DNA from: JBELHR01 sp049607205
GTDB taxonomy: Bacteria > Bacteroidota > Bacteroidia > Flavobacteriales > Flavobacteriaceae
Length of the DNA stretch: 64,000 nt
Direction of reading: 5' to 3'
NCBI GenBank assembly: GCA_049607205.1
Contig: JBMYWH010000002.1
Span: forward strand, 1 to 64,000
A program made the translations under genes and the position numbers. Each line of letters begins with the position of its first letter. Within the stretch, counting starts at the first letter, position 1. Below are positions 52,939 through 62,373 of this stretch, one piece after another. A model generated the notes under the pieces. That model was not told the origin of the DNA and ran no database searches. It saw nothing but the letters and a program-made list of their open reading frames with translations.

Positions 52939-54282
52939 ATGAAAAAAGTAAAGTATCTAGTAGCCTTAATTCTGTTAGGGGTTTTATTTATAGTGTTTAG
53001 TAATTATTCTAAACTAAATATTATTTCGGGCTATGCCTCCAAGAGTTTAGCTTCGAATTATTTCGTTTCGGGGTCCAATCTTAACTATATCCAAGCAAAT
53101 GATTTGAATTTCTCACCTATAGATTTGGCAAGTTTAGCTGTAGATGATGTGGATCAAAGTGCAAGCGCTTCGGTCTTTGGTATGATGAATAGAACCTCCG
53201 TATACAGAGAGGGGCTAGGAACGGTATTGGTCAATGACACTTATGATCCAGAGGCTCCATATTTGATTCCAGTGCGCAATCAGCCGACATTAGAGGCCTC
53301 TTTTCCTTATGGAAATGGACCGGATAAGGACACGGTATTTGCAAATGTAGATTACAAAGAGCTTGAAGCTATTGTTGCAGATGCTTTTGATGGTCCGTCT
53401 GACGAGGTAAAACGCCAAACCAGATCAGTGTTGGTCGTTTACAAGGATCATATTATAGGAGAACGTTACCAAGAGCCATTTAATCAAAGTACCAAGATTT
53501 TAGGATGGTCAATGAATAAGAGTATACAATCTACGCTGATGGGGATTCTTATAGATCAACAGGGTTTTGATATCTATGCGCCGGCACCAATAGAAGAGTG
53601 GAAGGATGATGAGCGCTTTCAAATAACTACCCACAATTTGTTACAAATGAATTCCGGGCTTTCTTGGGAAGAGGATTATAATACCATATCGGATGTGACC
53701 CGGATGCTCTTTTTAGATTCAGATATGACTCAGTCTCAAACCTTACAAAAGCTGGCTCATACGCCCAATACACATTGGAATTATTCTTCGGGAACTACCA
53801 ATGTACTTTCCGGGATTACAAGAAAACAATTTGAAACACATCAAGAATATTTAGATTTTCCATATAGCCAGTTGATTGATAAAATAGGAATGTATTCCAT
53901 GCTTTTAGAGGCAGATTTAGATGGGAATTATGTGACCTCTTCTTATGGTTGGGCAACAACGCGAGATTGGGCGAAGTTCGGACTGCTGTATTTACATAGA
54001 GGAAATTGGAATGGAACCCGTGTATTTCAGGAAACCTGGGTAGATTATGTGACCACACCTACACCTACTTCTAAGGGTCGTTATGGAGGGCAGTTTTGGC
54101 TCAATGCCCAGGGGCATTATCCAAGGCTTCCTAAGAATATGTATTCAGCAAATGGATATCAAGGACAGCGTGTTGCGATTTTTCCAGATCAAGATCTGGT
54201 AATCGTTAGAACTGGTCTTGGGGATGAGAGTGTTTTTGACTTTGAATCCTTTTGTTCAGATATCATAAATGCTATAGAATAA
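52939..54282 (+). CDS. Serine hydrolase, class C beta-lactamase fold
   Basis: The product has 447 residues from the ATG at 52939, preceding a hydrophobic segment (about 6-22); the ORF's earlier ATG at 52903 is less fitting. The active-site SxxK is in SMNKS near residues 194-197, the YSN-type Tyr region is in WNYSSGTTN near 285-293, and a C-terminal strand near 400-410 completes the fold. Such proteins are peptidases or esterases rather than true beta-lactamases. It lies between sufS and sufD on the opposite strand, and ends before a terminator. Confidence 0.85.
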   Translation: MKKVKYLVALILLGVLFIVFSNYSKLNIISGYASKSLASNYFVSGSNLNYIQANDLNFSPIDLASLAVDDVDQSASASVFGMMNRTSVYREGLGTVLVNDTYDPEAPYLIPVRNQPTLEASFPYGNGPDKDTVFANVDYKELEAIVADAFDGPSDEVKRQTRSVLVVYKDHIIGERYQEPFNQSTKILGWSMNKSIQSTLMGILIDQQGFDIYAPAPIEEWKDDERFQITTHNLLQMNSGLSWEEDYNTISDVTRMLFLDSDMTQSQTLQKLAHTPNTHWNYSSGTTNVLSGITRKQFETHQEYLDFPYSQLIDKIGMYSMLLEADLDGNYVTSSYGWATTRDWAKFGLLYLHRGNWNGTRVFQETWVDYVTTPTPTSKGRYGGQFWLNAQGHYPRLPKNMYSANGYQGQRVAIFPDQDLVIVRTGLGDESVFDFESFCSDIINAIE

Positions 54283-54286
54283 GCAT

Positions 54287-54322
54287 AAAAAAAACGCCAG
54301 AATATGATTCTGGCGTTTTTTA
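54287..54322. terminator. Bidirectional terminator between serine hydrolase and sufD
   Basis: AACGCCAGAAT (54293-54303) and ATTCTGGCGTT (54307-54317) around ATG form an 11-bp stem with A and T runs on each side. It lies between two convergent genes. Confidence 0.92.
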
Positions 54323-54342
54323 ATTTATTTAAATGAATTTTT

Positions 54343-55668
54343 TTAAAGGTCAAAACCTAAATCCACTCCTAATTTCTCAGCGATCAATTCAGTAATTAAA
54401 TCTTTAAGTGCTGGGATTTTTACGTCTTTTAAGACATCTGCTGTAAAGGCATACATCAATAAGGCTTGAGCCTCTACTTGAGGAATCCCTCTAGATTGCA
54501 TATAGAACAAAGCATTATGATCTAATTGTCCTATGGTACATCCATGACTACATTTTACATCATCTGCAAAAATCTCTAATTGAGGCTTAGAATTTATCTC
54601 TGCTGAATCACTCAGTAGTATAGAGTCATTCTGTTGGAAGGCATTGGTTCTTTGAGCCAATTGATCTACAATAACTTTTCCATTGAAAACTCCGGTAGAT
54701 TTATCCATATAAAGACCTTTGTACCACTCGTTAGACTCACAGTCTGGCTGCATGTGATGCATGGTAGTATGATTGTCTACATGTTGCTTGTCTTTTAAGA
54801 TAGAAAGTCCATTCAAATTAGAAGTAATATGAGGTCCTTCATGTTTAAAGGTCAAATTATTTCTAGTAAGATTACCACCGAATGAATAGGTATGCAAAGA
54901 AACGATAGAATCTCTTTTTTGAGAGACATAAGTACTATCGATCAGGTTGGCATCCATCTTATCATTCTGAATCTTATAATAATCTACTATGGCTCTTTTA
55001 TTGGCAAAAATCTCCGTAACACTATTACTGAACTGTTCAGCACCATCTAGGGCATGATGTCTTTCGATGATTTGAACATGTGCATTTTCACCCACTACAA
55101 CCAGGTTGCGTGGTTGATTCAATAAATCTACATTCTTCCCAGTGGAAAAATTTAAGATCTGAATCGGCTTAGCCACTACAGTTCCTCTAGGAATGTTGAT
55201 ATAAGCCCCTTCTTGAGCAAAAGCAGTGTTTAAATCACTCAAACTCCCTCCGTCCTTAGCCAATTCGTCAAAATAAGTATCCATAACCATTTTGTACTTA
55301 GGCTTAGTAAGGGCAGAAGACATGACACAAATATCCATACCATCGTGAGTGGTGTCAGATAAGAATGAACTAAATACCCCATCAATAAATACCAGCTTAA
55401 AAGATTCAATTCCTTGAACAAAATAATTTTTCACATCATTGTGATTCAAGTTTGAGGTTTCTTTATTGTTGAAAACAGTAAAGTTTTTCTTCAGTATTTT
55501 ATTCAGACTGGTATATTTCCAGTTTTCGTCTTTTTTTGTAGGAAATCCTTTTTTCTCAAAGCGTTCAAAAGCAGCCGATCTCTTTTCATGCATAGATGAA
55601 TCAATGTCTGTACTACTTTTGTTTTCAAAGGCTAAAAAGGACGCCGTAAGCGTTTCTTTTAACTCCAT
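54343..55668 (-). CDS. sufD: Fe-S assembly scaffold protein SufD
   Basis: The 441-residue protein has the SufBD beta-helix core: RGTVVAKPIQILNF near 160-173, MQPDCESNEWYKGLYMDKS near 300-318, and the DVKCSHGCTIGQLD site near 369-382. SufD with SufB and SufC forms the scaffold complex that builds iron-sulfur clusters. It starts 3 bp after sufC. The C-terminal part is complete. Confidence 0.94.
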   Translation of the reverse strand: MELKETLTASFLAFENKSSTDIDSSMHEKRSAAFERFEKKGFPTKKDENWKYTSLNKILKKNFTVFNNKETSNLNHNDVKNYFVQGIESFKLVFIDGVFSSFLSDTTHDGMDICVMSSALTKPKYKMVMDTYFDELAKDGGSLSDLNTAFAQEGAYINIPRGTVVAKPIQILNFSTGKNVDLLNQPRNLVVVGENAHVQIIERHHALDGAEQFSNSVTEIFANKRAIVDYYKIQNDKMDANLIDSTYVSQKRDSIVSLHTYSFGGNLTRNNLTFKHEGPHITSNLNGLSILKDKQHVDNHTTMHHMQPDCESNEWYKGLYMDKSTGVFNGKVIVDQLAQRTNAFQQNDSILLSDSAEINSKPQLEIFADDVKCSHGCTIGQLDHNALFYMQSRGIPQVEAQALLMYAFTADVLKDVKIPALKDLITELIAEKLGVDLGFDL

Positions 55669-55671
55669 AGT

Positions 55672-56424
55672 TTAGGCTTTTTGTTCTTCCTTAATCCAGT
55701 CGTATCCTTTTGCTTCTAACTCTAGAGCTAATTCTTTACCTCCCGATTTTACGATTTTTCCATCGTAAAGTACATGTACGAAATCAGGAACGATATAGTC
55801 AAGTAATCTTTGGTAGTGGGTAATCACTACCACAGCATTATCTTCAGACTTCAATTTGTTTACTCCGTTAGCAACGATTCTAAGGGCATCGATATCCAAT
55901 CCTGAATCAGTTTCATCTAAGATGGCTAATTTAGGCTCTAACATGGCCATTTGGAAAATCTCATTTCTCTTCTTTTCTCCTCCAGAAAAACCTTCGTTCA
56001 AAGAACGAGAAAGAAATTTGCGATCAATCTCTAACAATTCAGATTTTTCACGGATTTTCTTCAGCATATCCTTAGCAGCAAGTTCTTCTTGACCTTTAGC
56101 TTTGCGCGTTTCGTTAATAGCGGACTTGATAAAGTTCGTTACGGTAACTCCAGGAATTTCCACTGGGTATTGAAAAGATAGAAACACCCCTTCATGAGCA
56201 CGCTCTTCAGGAGCCATTTCAGAAATGTCATTTCCATCCAATTCGATAGTTCCTTCAGTTACTTCATAGTCTTCACGACCCGCAATTACAGAAGCCATAG
56301 TACTTTTCCCAGCACCATTAGGTCCCATGATCGCATGAACTTCTCCTGGCTTAATTTCTAAATTAAGTCCTTTTAATATTTCTTTGTCGCCAATATTGGC
56401 ATGTAGGTTTTCAATTTTAAGCAT
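55672..56424 (-). CDS. sufC: Fe-S assembly ATPase SufC
   Basis: The 250-residue ABC-type ATPase has Walker A GPNGAGKST near 35-43, the signature SGGEKKR near 146-152, Walker B LAILDETDSGLD near 163-174 and the switch His near 201 (ITHYQR). It powers the SufBC2D scaffold. It lies between sufB (13 bp upstream) and sufD (3 bp downstream). Confidence 0.96.
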   Translation of the reverse strand: MLKIENLHANIGDKEILKGLNLEIKPGEVHAIMGPNGAGKSTMASVIAGREDYEVTEGTIELDGNDISEMAPEERAHEGVFLSFQYPVEIPGVTVTNFIKSAINETRKAKGQEELAAKDMLKKIREKSELLEIDRKFLSRSLNEGFSGGEKKRNEIFQMAMLEPKLAILDETDSGLDIDALRIVANGVNKLKSEDNAVVVITHYQRLLDYIVPDFVHVLYDGKIVKSGGKELALELEAKGYDWIKEEQKA

Positions 56425-56437
56425 CTGATTCTATATT

Positions 56438-57886
56438 TTATCCAACGGATCCTTCTAAACTAATTTCTAATAATTTCTGTGCTTCAACGGCGAACTCCAT
56501 AGGGAGTTTGTTCAAGACTTCTTTTGAAAATCCATTGACGATAAGGGCAATGGCTTTTTCTGTATCTATACCTCTTTGGTTACAGTAAAATAATTGGTCT
56601 TCACCAATCTTACTGGTCGTGGCTTCGTGTTCTATCTGAGCACTCTTGTTCTTTGCTTCAATATATGGAAAGGTATGGGCTCCACACTGATCTCCCATTA
56701 AAAGAGAATCACACTGTGAGAAGTTACGAGCGTTTTCAGCTCTTTTGCTAATTTGCACAAGACCTCTATAACTGTTTTGGGATTGTCCCGCAGAGATTCC
56801 TTTTGAAATGATTGTAGACTTGGTGTTTTTTCCAAGGTGAATCATCTTAGTACCGGTATCGGCTTGCTGGAAATTGTTCGTCACTGCGATAGAATAAAAT
56901 TCTCCAACAGAGTTATTTCCTTTTAATACACATGAAGGGTATTTCCATGTTACGGCAGAACCTGTTTCTACTTGAGTCCAAGAGATTTTTGCATTGTCTT
57001 CACAAAGTCCTCTTTTGGTTACGAAATTAAAAACTCCCCCTTTTCCATCTTTGTCCCCAGGGAACCAGTTTTGAACGGTAGAGTATTTGATCTCTGCATC
57101 GTCAAGAGCAATTAATTCTACAACTGCAGCGTGCAATTGATTTTCATCACGTGCTGGAGCAGTACAACCTTCTAAGTAACTTACATAAGATCCTTTATCG
57201 GCAACTACTAGTGTTCTTTCAAACTGTCCTGTTCCTCCTTCATTAATTCTGAAGTAGGTAGAAAGTTCCATAGGACATTTTACTCCTTTAGGGATATAAC
57301 AGAAAGATCCATCTGTAAACACGGCAGAGTTAAGTGCCGCATAGAAGTTGTCAGTTTGAGGAACAATAGTTCCTAAATATTTTTTAACCAATTCAGGATG
57401 TTCCTGAATAGCTTCTGAAATAGGGCAGAAAATAATTCCCTTTTCAGCCAGTGTTTTCTTAAAAGTTGTCGCTACAGATACAGAATCTACAACTACATCA
57501 ACTGCAACACCTGAAAGTCTTTTTTGTTCGTCAAGTGAAATCCCTAATTTTTCAAAAGTTGCTAATAATTCAGGATCAACATCTTCTAATTTTTTATTTG
57601 GGTCTACGGCTTTAGGCGCAGAATAATAGGATATGTCTTGAAAATTTGGTTTCTCATATTTAACATTTGCCCATTCTGGCTCTTCCATGTCTTTCCAGAT
57701 TCTAAAAGCCTCTAGCCTCCAATCAGTCATCCACTGAGGTTCATTCTTCTTTGCAGAAATAGCGCGAACAATGTCCTCGTTTATTCCTTTAGGGAAGGTC
57801 TCAGATTCGATGTCGGTATAAAAACCATACTCGTATTCTTGAGTTTCTAATTCTTTTTTTAAATCGTCTTCCGTATACTTTGCCAT
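56438..57886 (-). CDS. sufB: Fe-S assembly scaffold protein SufB
   Basis: The 482-residue protein carries the SufB core with YLEGCTAPA near 237-245, KYPSCVLKGNNSVGEF near 315-330, and SQCDSLLMGDQCGAHTFPY near 392-410, including conserved Cys residues of the scaffold. It starts about 30 bp after sufA and precedes sufC by 13 bp. Length matches SufB. Confidence 0.96.
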   Translation of the reverse strand: MAKYTEDDLKKELETQEYEYGFYTDIESETFPKGINEDIVRAISAKKNEPQWMTDWRLEAFRIWKDMEEPEWANVKYEKPNFQDISYYSAPKAVDPNKKLEDVDPELLATFEKLGISLDEQKRLSGVAVDVVVDSVSVATTFKKTLAEKGIIFCPISEAIQEHPELVKKYLGTIVPQTDNFYAALNSAVFTDGSFCYIPKGVKCPMELSTYFRINEGGTGQFERTLVVADKGSYVSYLEGCTAPARDENQLHAAVVELIALDDAEIKYSTVQNWFPGDKDGKGGVFNFVTKRGLCEDNAKISWTQVETGSAVTWKYPSCVLKGNNSVGEFYSIAVTNNFQQADTGTKMIHLGKNTKSTIISKGISAGQSQNSYRGLVQISKRAENARNFSQCDSLLMGDQCGAHTFPYIEAKNKSAQIEHEATTSKIGEDQLFYCNQRGIDTEKAIALIVNGFSKEVLNKLPMEFAVEAQKLLEISLEGSVG

Positions 57887-57915
57887 CGCTTGTTTATCGG
57901 TTTATTGGTAAGGTT

Positions 57916-58245
57916 TTAAAGAGAGAAACTCTCTCCACATCCACATGTTCTATTTGCATTTGGATTGTTGAATACAAATCCAGTTCCATTAAGTCCTCCT
58001 GAATATTCCAAGGTAGTTCCTGCTAGGTACAAGAAACTTTTCTTGTCAACTACTATCTTAACCCCATTGTCTTCAAAAATTTTATCATCCTCAAGGGTTT
58101 CACGATCAAATTTTAGATCGTAAGATAATCCCGAGCATCCTCCACTCTTGACTCCAACGCGAACAAAATCATTTCCAGGCTGATATCCATCGTCAGACAT
58201 TAACTCGGTTACTTTTTTCTTTGCTATATCACTAACTTTAATCAT
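57916..58245 (-). CDS. sufA: A-type Fe-S carrier protein
   Basis: The protein is 109 residues from the ATG at 58245; the ORF extends 13 codons upstream but the MIKVSDIA start fits the HesB/IscA family. The three cluster-binding Cys are in GGCSGL near 38-43 and CGCGESF near 102-108. It carries clusters from the SufBCD scaffold to target proteins. A TAACTTTG -7-like element lies on the minus strand at 58266-58273, so it probably starts the sufABCD transcript. Confidence 0.93.
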   Translation of the reverse strand: MIKVSDIAKKKVTELMSDDGYQPGNDFVRVGVKSGGCSGLSYDLKFDRETLEDDKIFEDNGVKIVVDKKSFLYLAGTTLEYSGGLNGTGFVFNNPNANRTCGCGESFSL

Positions 58246-58352
58246 AAATAAAGGTGTATTTGCCGCAAAGTTACGATATCGCAAGGATTTAAGACTTAAT
58301 TACTATAGGTAATTTCTAATTGGACAATAAAGTTTATTTATAATGAGTCTAT

Positions 58353-58868
58353 CTAAAGAGTAAATTGATAGCCCAATAAAAAATATCCACTATAACGAAA
58401 GGTGTCTGGGGAGTTGTAGATTTCCTCTAAATCGGATCTGTACCTGTAGTTGGCTAGGTATTTTATGTAAAAATGATCTTCAATTTGTAGTCTTAATTCG
58501 GCATTGAGGCTAAAAGTTGGGCGGGTGACCTTGTATTCCGGCCTGCTGATTAAGCCTATGTCAGCTCCAGCTGCTATTTCAATCTTAGTTTCATTCTCGT
58601 GAATCAATGTATAGGGGTACATAGCTCCTAGACCATAAGAATAGAACCGAGTCGCTTTAAAGAATTCACCATAGACATTGTATTCAAACTTAGGTTTTTT
58701 TATCCCAAATTTAACCAATAGATCAAGGGCAGAATCGGCATTTTCATAGGGTCCTCTTACGAGCATTTTAGGATCCAAACCGATTTCCCCAAAAAAATCA
58801 TTTTGAGAATAAACAGTCTTAGAACTAAGAATGAAAAACAACAGTAAAATTGTAGAGATCGCCCTCAT
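58353..58868 (-). CDS. Exported hypothetical protein, likely outer-membrane barrel
   Basis: The product is about 171 residues from the ATG at 58868 (an ATG two codons upstream is also possible). It has a signal peptide (ending VYSQ near residue 22) and short amphipathic strands ending in GYQFTL, consistent with a small beta-barrel of the outer membrane. No known motif. It shares no operon with the suf genes as far as can be seen; a 107-bp gap separates them. Confidence 0.7.
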   Translation of the reverse strand: MRAISTILLLFFILSSKTVYSQNDFFGEIGLDPKMLVRGPYENADSALDLLVKFGIKKPKFEYNVYGEFFKATRFYSYGLGAMYPYTLIHENETKIEIAAGADIGLISRPEYKVTRPTFSLNAELRLQIEDHFYIKYLANYRYRSDLEEIYNSPDTFRYSGYFLLGYQFTL

Positions 58869-59055
58869 GTACAAATTTTTTTAATTAAATACAGGGGAGT
58901 TGGACTATTAAAGATAACGATAAATTGCGGTTTATTTAAGACGAATTTTCTTTTTTGCATAAATTTAACCTGAATAGGGGATGAGATTCAACAAAAGAGA
59001 CGAGCTTATTTGATGAATTCATTAAAAAGTCGGATTTTTGCATAAAATATAAGAC

Positions 59056-60114
59056 ATGTTCGATCAGAAACAACCTTCACGTACTCCTTTATCCGAATTA
59101 GGAGAATTCAGATTAATCAAGCATTTGACCCAACACTTTAAGCTAGAACAAGAAAACTCTGTGCTCGGAATAGGGGATGACGCTGCGGTGATTGATGTGG
59201 AAAAGGGTAAGCAAGTAGTGCTGAGCACAGACTTTTTAGTGGAAGGGGTGCATTTTAATTTAGCCTATATGCCTTTGAAACATTTAGGGTATAAAGCGGT
59301 GATGGTCAACTTGTCTGATATTTATGCCATGAATGCCTCAGCCCAACAAATCATGGTTTCCATTGCGGTTTCCAATCGCTTTACGGTAGAGGCCGTTGAA
59401 GAATTATATGCGGGTATTAAATTGGCCTGTGAGGTATATGGAGTAGATTTGATTGGAGGTGATACAACTTCGAGTCAAAAGGGGATGGTTATTTCTATTA
59501 CCGCTGTTGGGCAAGTTTCTCCTGAGAAGTTAGTGAAACGCTCTGGAGCAAAAGAAGGAGATTTGATCGTTTTAACTGGAGATATTGGAAGTGCTTATAT
59601 GGGGCTTCAAGTTTTAGAACGCGAGCGTCAAGTTTTTGAAGCGAATCCTGCGGCTCAGCCAGAATTAAATAAATACACTTACCTGGTGGAACGTCAACTC
59701 AAACCAGAAGCACGTAAGGATATTCCTAAATTATTGGAAGACCTAGAGGTACTACCAACTTCTATGATTGATGTATCTGATGGACTTTCCTCTGAGCTTA
59801 TTCATTTGAGTAAAGCATCTCGATTGGGGCTTAAAATTTACGAAGATAAAATCCCTTTGGATCCTCAACTTATTCAGGTATGTGAGGAGTTTGAGATAGA
59901 TTCAACTATGGTTGCTTTGAGTGGCGGGGAAGACTATGAACTTTTATTTACGACTGCTCAATCTGATTTTGAAAAAATAAAAGCCAATCCAAATTTGAGT
60001 ATTATTGGACATATGACTGCTGAAAATTCAGGGACCTATCTAGTAACTAGGGCTGGTCAGCAATTAGAAATTGAGGCTCAAGGATGGAATAATTTAGATT
60101 CAGAACAGTCTTAG
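59056..60114 (+). CDS. thiL: Thiamine-monophosphate kinase
   Basis: The 352-residue enzyme phosphorylates thiamine monophosphate to the diphosphate, the active cofactor. Motifs: SVLGIGDDAAVID near 35-47, STDFLVEGVHFN near 57-68, DLIGGDTTSS near 135-144 and MIDVSDGLSSEL near 236-247. Single domain, typical length. It converges on the alpha/beta hydrolase gene with an overlap of 4 bp. Confidence 0.94.
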   Translation: MFDQKQPSRTPLSELGEFRLIKHLTQHFKLEQENSVLGIGDDAAVIDVEKGKQVVLSTDFLVEGVHFNLAYMPLKHLGYKAVMVNLSDIYAMNASAQQIMVSIAVSNRFTVEAVEELYAGIKLACEVYGVDLIGGDTTSSQKGMVISITAVGQVSPEKLVKRSGAKEGDLIVLTGDIGSAYMGLQVLERERQVFEANPAAQPELNKYTYLVERQLKPEARKDIPKLLEDLEVLPTSMIDVSDGLSSELIHLSKASRLGLKIYEDKIPLDPQLIQVCEEFEIDSTMVALSGGEDYELLFTTAQSDFEKIKANPNLSIIGHMTAENSGTYLVTRAGQQLEIEAQGWNNLDSEQS

Positions 60115-60923
60115 TTCAGATAGTCTGATTCTTTTGCGTTCAAACAATGTTTCAAAAATCTTTTAATACTGAAAAGAGCTTCTGTATAGTTTTCGATTAA
60201 ACTCATATGCCCATCGGGCAGTATGTCAAGGTCAACTTTGTTTTGGCTGGTTTGCTCAATTTGAAGCTCTAAAGGGAGAATCTGATCTTTTTTACCTGTA
60301 ATAATCAATTTAGGATAGGGTCCGAAATGTAGGAGAACCTCTCGATCTTCCCTAATTTTCATTCCTTCCAAAGCAGCAACAATACCTTGCACACTGCATT
60401 TCAAGGCTTGTCGTTTTAGGCTTTTGATTTCCTCTTTAAAACGTTGTTTGTTTTTTGGCCTGAAGAGCATGGGAATTGAATGTCTAATAAAGCCTGAGGC
60501 ATTGTTTTTGATTTGCCTTATTGCAGCATCTCGACCTCTTTTTTTGAGTGGACTATCTGCTCTTGAACTTGAATTTAATAGACAGAGACCCTTTACCATA
60601 TCCGGATATAAATCGGCAAAAGCGAGAGAAACATAGCCTCCCATAGAGTGTCCTATGAAAATAGCTTTCCTAATTTTGAGTTCATGAATGACTGCATATA
60701 CGGCATCTGCCATGTCCTCCATACTGTGTATATAGCCGAGGTTACCTGTTTTTCCATGACCCAATAAATCAATTTTCACAACTCTATACTGTTCTTCGAG
60801 GTCGGAACTCAGTTGATCGAAATAAGAACTATTTTCTAAAAACCCATGTAATAAAACTACACAAGACCCAGATCCTTGTTGCTCATAATATAATTCAGTT
60901 TCCTTGTAAAGTAGTATCGACAT
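60111..60923 (-). CDS. Alpha/beta hydrolase
   Basis: The 270-residue cytosolic protein has the fold's oxyanion segment LLHGFLENSSYFD near 24-36, the nucleophile elbow GHSMGGYVS near 90-98 and a final His in LPDGHMSLIE near 237-246. The substrate is unknown; such proteins are often esterases or MhpC-like hydrolases. It is transcribed toward thiL and overlaps it by 4 bp. Confidence 0.88.
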   Translation of the reverse strand: MSILLYKETELYYEQQGSGSCVVLLHGFLENSSYFDQLSSDLEEQYRVVKIDLLGHGKTGNLGYIHSMEDMADAVYAVIHELKIRKAIFIGHSMGGYVSLAFADLYPDMVKGLCLLNSSSRADSPLKKRGRDAAIRQIKNNASGFIRHSIPMLFRPKNKQRFKEEIKSLKRQALKCSVQGIVAALEGMKIREDREVLLHFGPYPKLIITGKKDQILPLELQIEQTSQNKVDLDILPDGHMSLIENYTEALFSIKRFLKHCLNAKESDYLN

Positions 60924-60972
60924 AGGGCAAAATTAGCGATTTTTTAAGAATTTTTCTCTCAGTCTTAAATTC

Positions 60973-60999
60973 TTGAGAAACAAGAAAGTATTATATTTG
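60973..60999 (+). promoter_or_regulatory. Candidate promoter of brnQ
   Basis: TTG (60973-60975), 16-nt spacer and TATATTTG (60992-60999), close to the flavobacterial consensus although the spacer is one base short. The start codon of brnQ follows at 61025. Confidence 0.5.
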
Positions 61000-61024
61000 C
61001 CATCGGTTTTTTTAAACGCTTATT

Positions 61025-62299
61025 ATGAAATTAAAGAATGAAGTAATTGTTACGGGATTAGCATTGTTTTCAATGTTTTTTGGTGCTGGGAATTTAATTT
61101 TACCACCTTATTTAGGAGCTCAAGCTGGAAATCAATGGCTTTGGGTTGTTATTGGTTTTTTTATCACAGCAGTTTTTATACCTGTATTAGCCATTCTAAC
61201 CCATGCTAAGTTGCAGGGTACTATGGCAGATTTTGCTAAAAAAATTGGTCCGAAATGGGGGATAGCCTATGCGGTTTTGATGTACGCCATTGCCATTGCC
61301 TTGCCGACTCCTAGAACAGCAGCCGTGACCCATGAAATTGCGATTGCTCCGTTTTTTCATTCCAGTTCTTTAATTACTTCGGCTATTTATTTTGCTTTAG
61401 TTTTATTGTTTGCTTTAAATAGATCTACCGTTATAGATGCTTTAGGGAAATATTTAACTCCCTTGATCGTTTTGATTTTAGCAGTCATTATAGGTGTTGC
61501 CATATTTTATGGACCAGGAATTGCTCATTTAGGGACTTATGAATCTCCTGTTGTGTCAGGACTCTTAGAAGGCTATCAAACTTTTGATGCCATCGGAGGA
61601 GCAGTTGCTGGAGGAGTACTTATTGTTTCTATGAAAATAGGGTTTCCACATTTAGATTATAAAGGATTGAGAAACGTAATTCTGAAATCGGGCTTAATTG
61701 CCGGTGCTGGACTTTTTCTTATTTATGCTGGACTGATTTATGCAGGAGCTAATTATAATGGAACCTTTGATCAGGGAGCGAACAACGTAGAGGTCTTATT
61801 GAGCTTGAGTCAACAAACTCTTGGAGGTGTTGGGAATCTTTTCCTTGGAATATTAGTTTCTTTAGCATGTTTTACCACTGCCGTAGGTATTGTTACGGGA
61901 ACTTCAGATTATGCAAAAACCTTATTTGGTGGGTCGAATAAAGCTTTTAAAATTACCGCTATAGTATCTTGTGTACTCGGTGTGTTAATTGGTCAATTGA
62001 ATGTAGATTATATTTTAAAAGTTGCCATTCCTGCAATCTACTTAGCCTATCCTGTTACAATTGGTTTAATTCTATTAAATCTAGTTCCAAACCGCTATGC
62101 GACTAAGAAGGTTTTTTCTTGGGTGATTGCTGTGGTTTTCTTGTTCTCTCTACCGGATGTTATTGGATATTTTTCTCCTGAAACAGTCGCAGTACTATAT
62201 GGAATTTTACCATTAGCTAAGGAAAGTTTGGCGTGGTTGATTCCAGGACTTCTAACCTTTATTATAGTGAATCTTTTAGAAAAAAAAGAGGTCCTTTAA
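61025..62299 (+). CDS. brnQ: Branched-chain amino acid carrier BrnQ
   Basis: The 424-residue inner-membrane protein has about twelve hydrophobic segments and the family start FFGAGNLILPPYLG near 18-31, with LALPTPRTAAVTHEI near 91-105. BrnQ imports leucine, isoleucine and valine with sodium or protons. It is a single-gene unit between a promoter match at 60973 and a terminator at 62320. Confidence 0.93.
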   Translation: MKLKNEVIVTGLALFSMFFGAGNLILPPYLGAQAGNQWLWVVIGFFITAVFIPVLAILTHAKLQGTMADFAKKIGPKWGIAYAVLMYAIAIALPTPRTAAVTHEIAIAPFFHSSSLITSAIYFALVLLFALNRSTVIDALGKYLTPLIVLILAVIIGVAIFYGPGIAHLGTYESPVVSGLLEGYQTFDAIGGAVAGGVLIVSMKIGFPHLDYKGLRNVILKSGLIAGAGLFLIYAGLIYAGANYNGTFDQGANNVEVLLSLSQQTLGGVGNLFLGILVSLACFTTAVGIVTGTSDYAKTLFGGSNKAFKITAIVSCVLGVLIGQLNVDYILKVAIPAIYLAYPVTIGLILLNLVPNRYATKKVFSWVIAVVFLFSLPDVIGYFSPETVAVLYGILPLAKESLAWLIPGLLTFIIVNLLEKKEVL

Positions 62300-62319
62300 G
62301 TCCTCATTCTATATAAATC

Positions 62320-62353
62320 AAAAAGCCACCGTTTGAATGCGGTGGCTTTTTTT
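62320..62353. terminator. Terminator between brnQ and the aminopeptidase gene
   Basis: GCCACCG (62325-62331) and CGGTGGC (62340-62346) around an 8-nt loop, flanked by A and T runs on both sides, serve two convergent genes. Confidence 0.9.
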
Positions 62354-62373
62354 ATGGATTAAATTCTTGTGAT

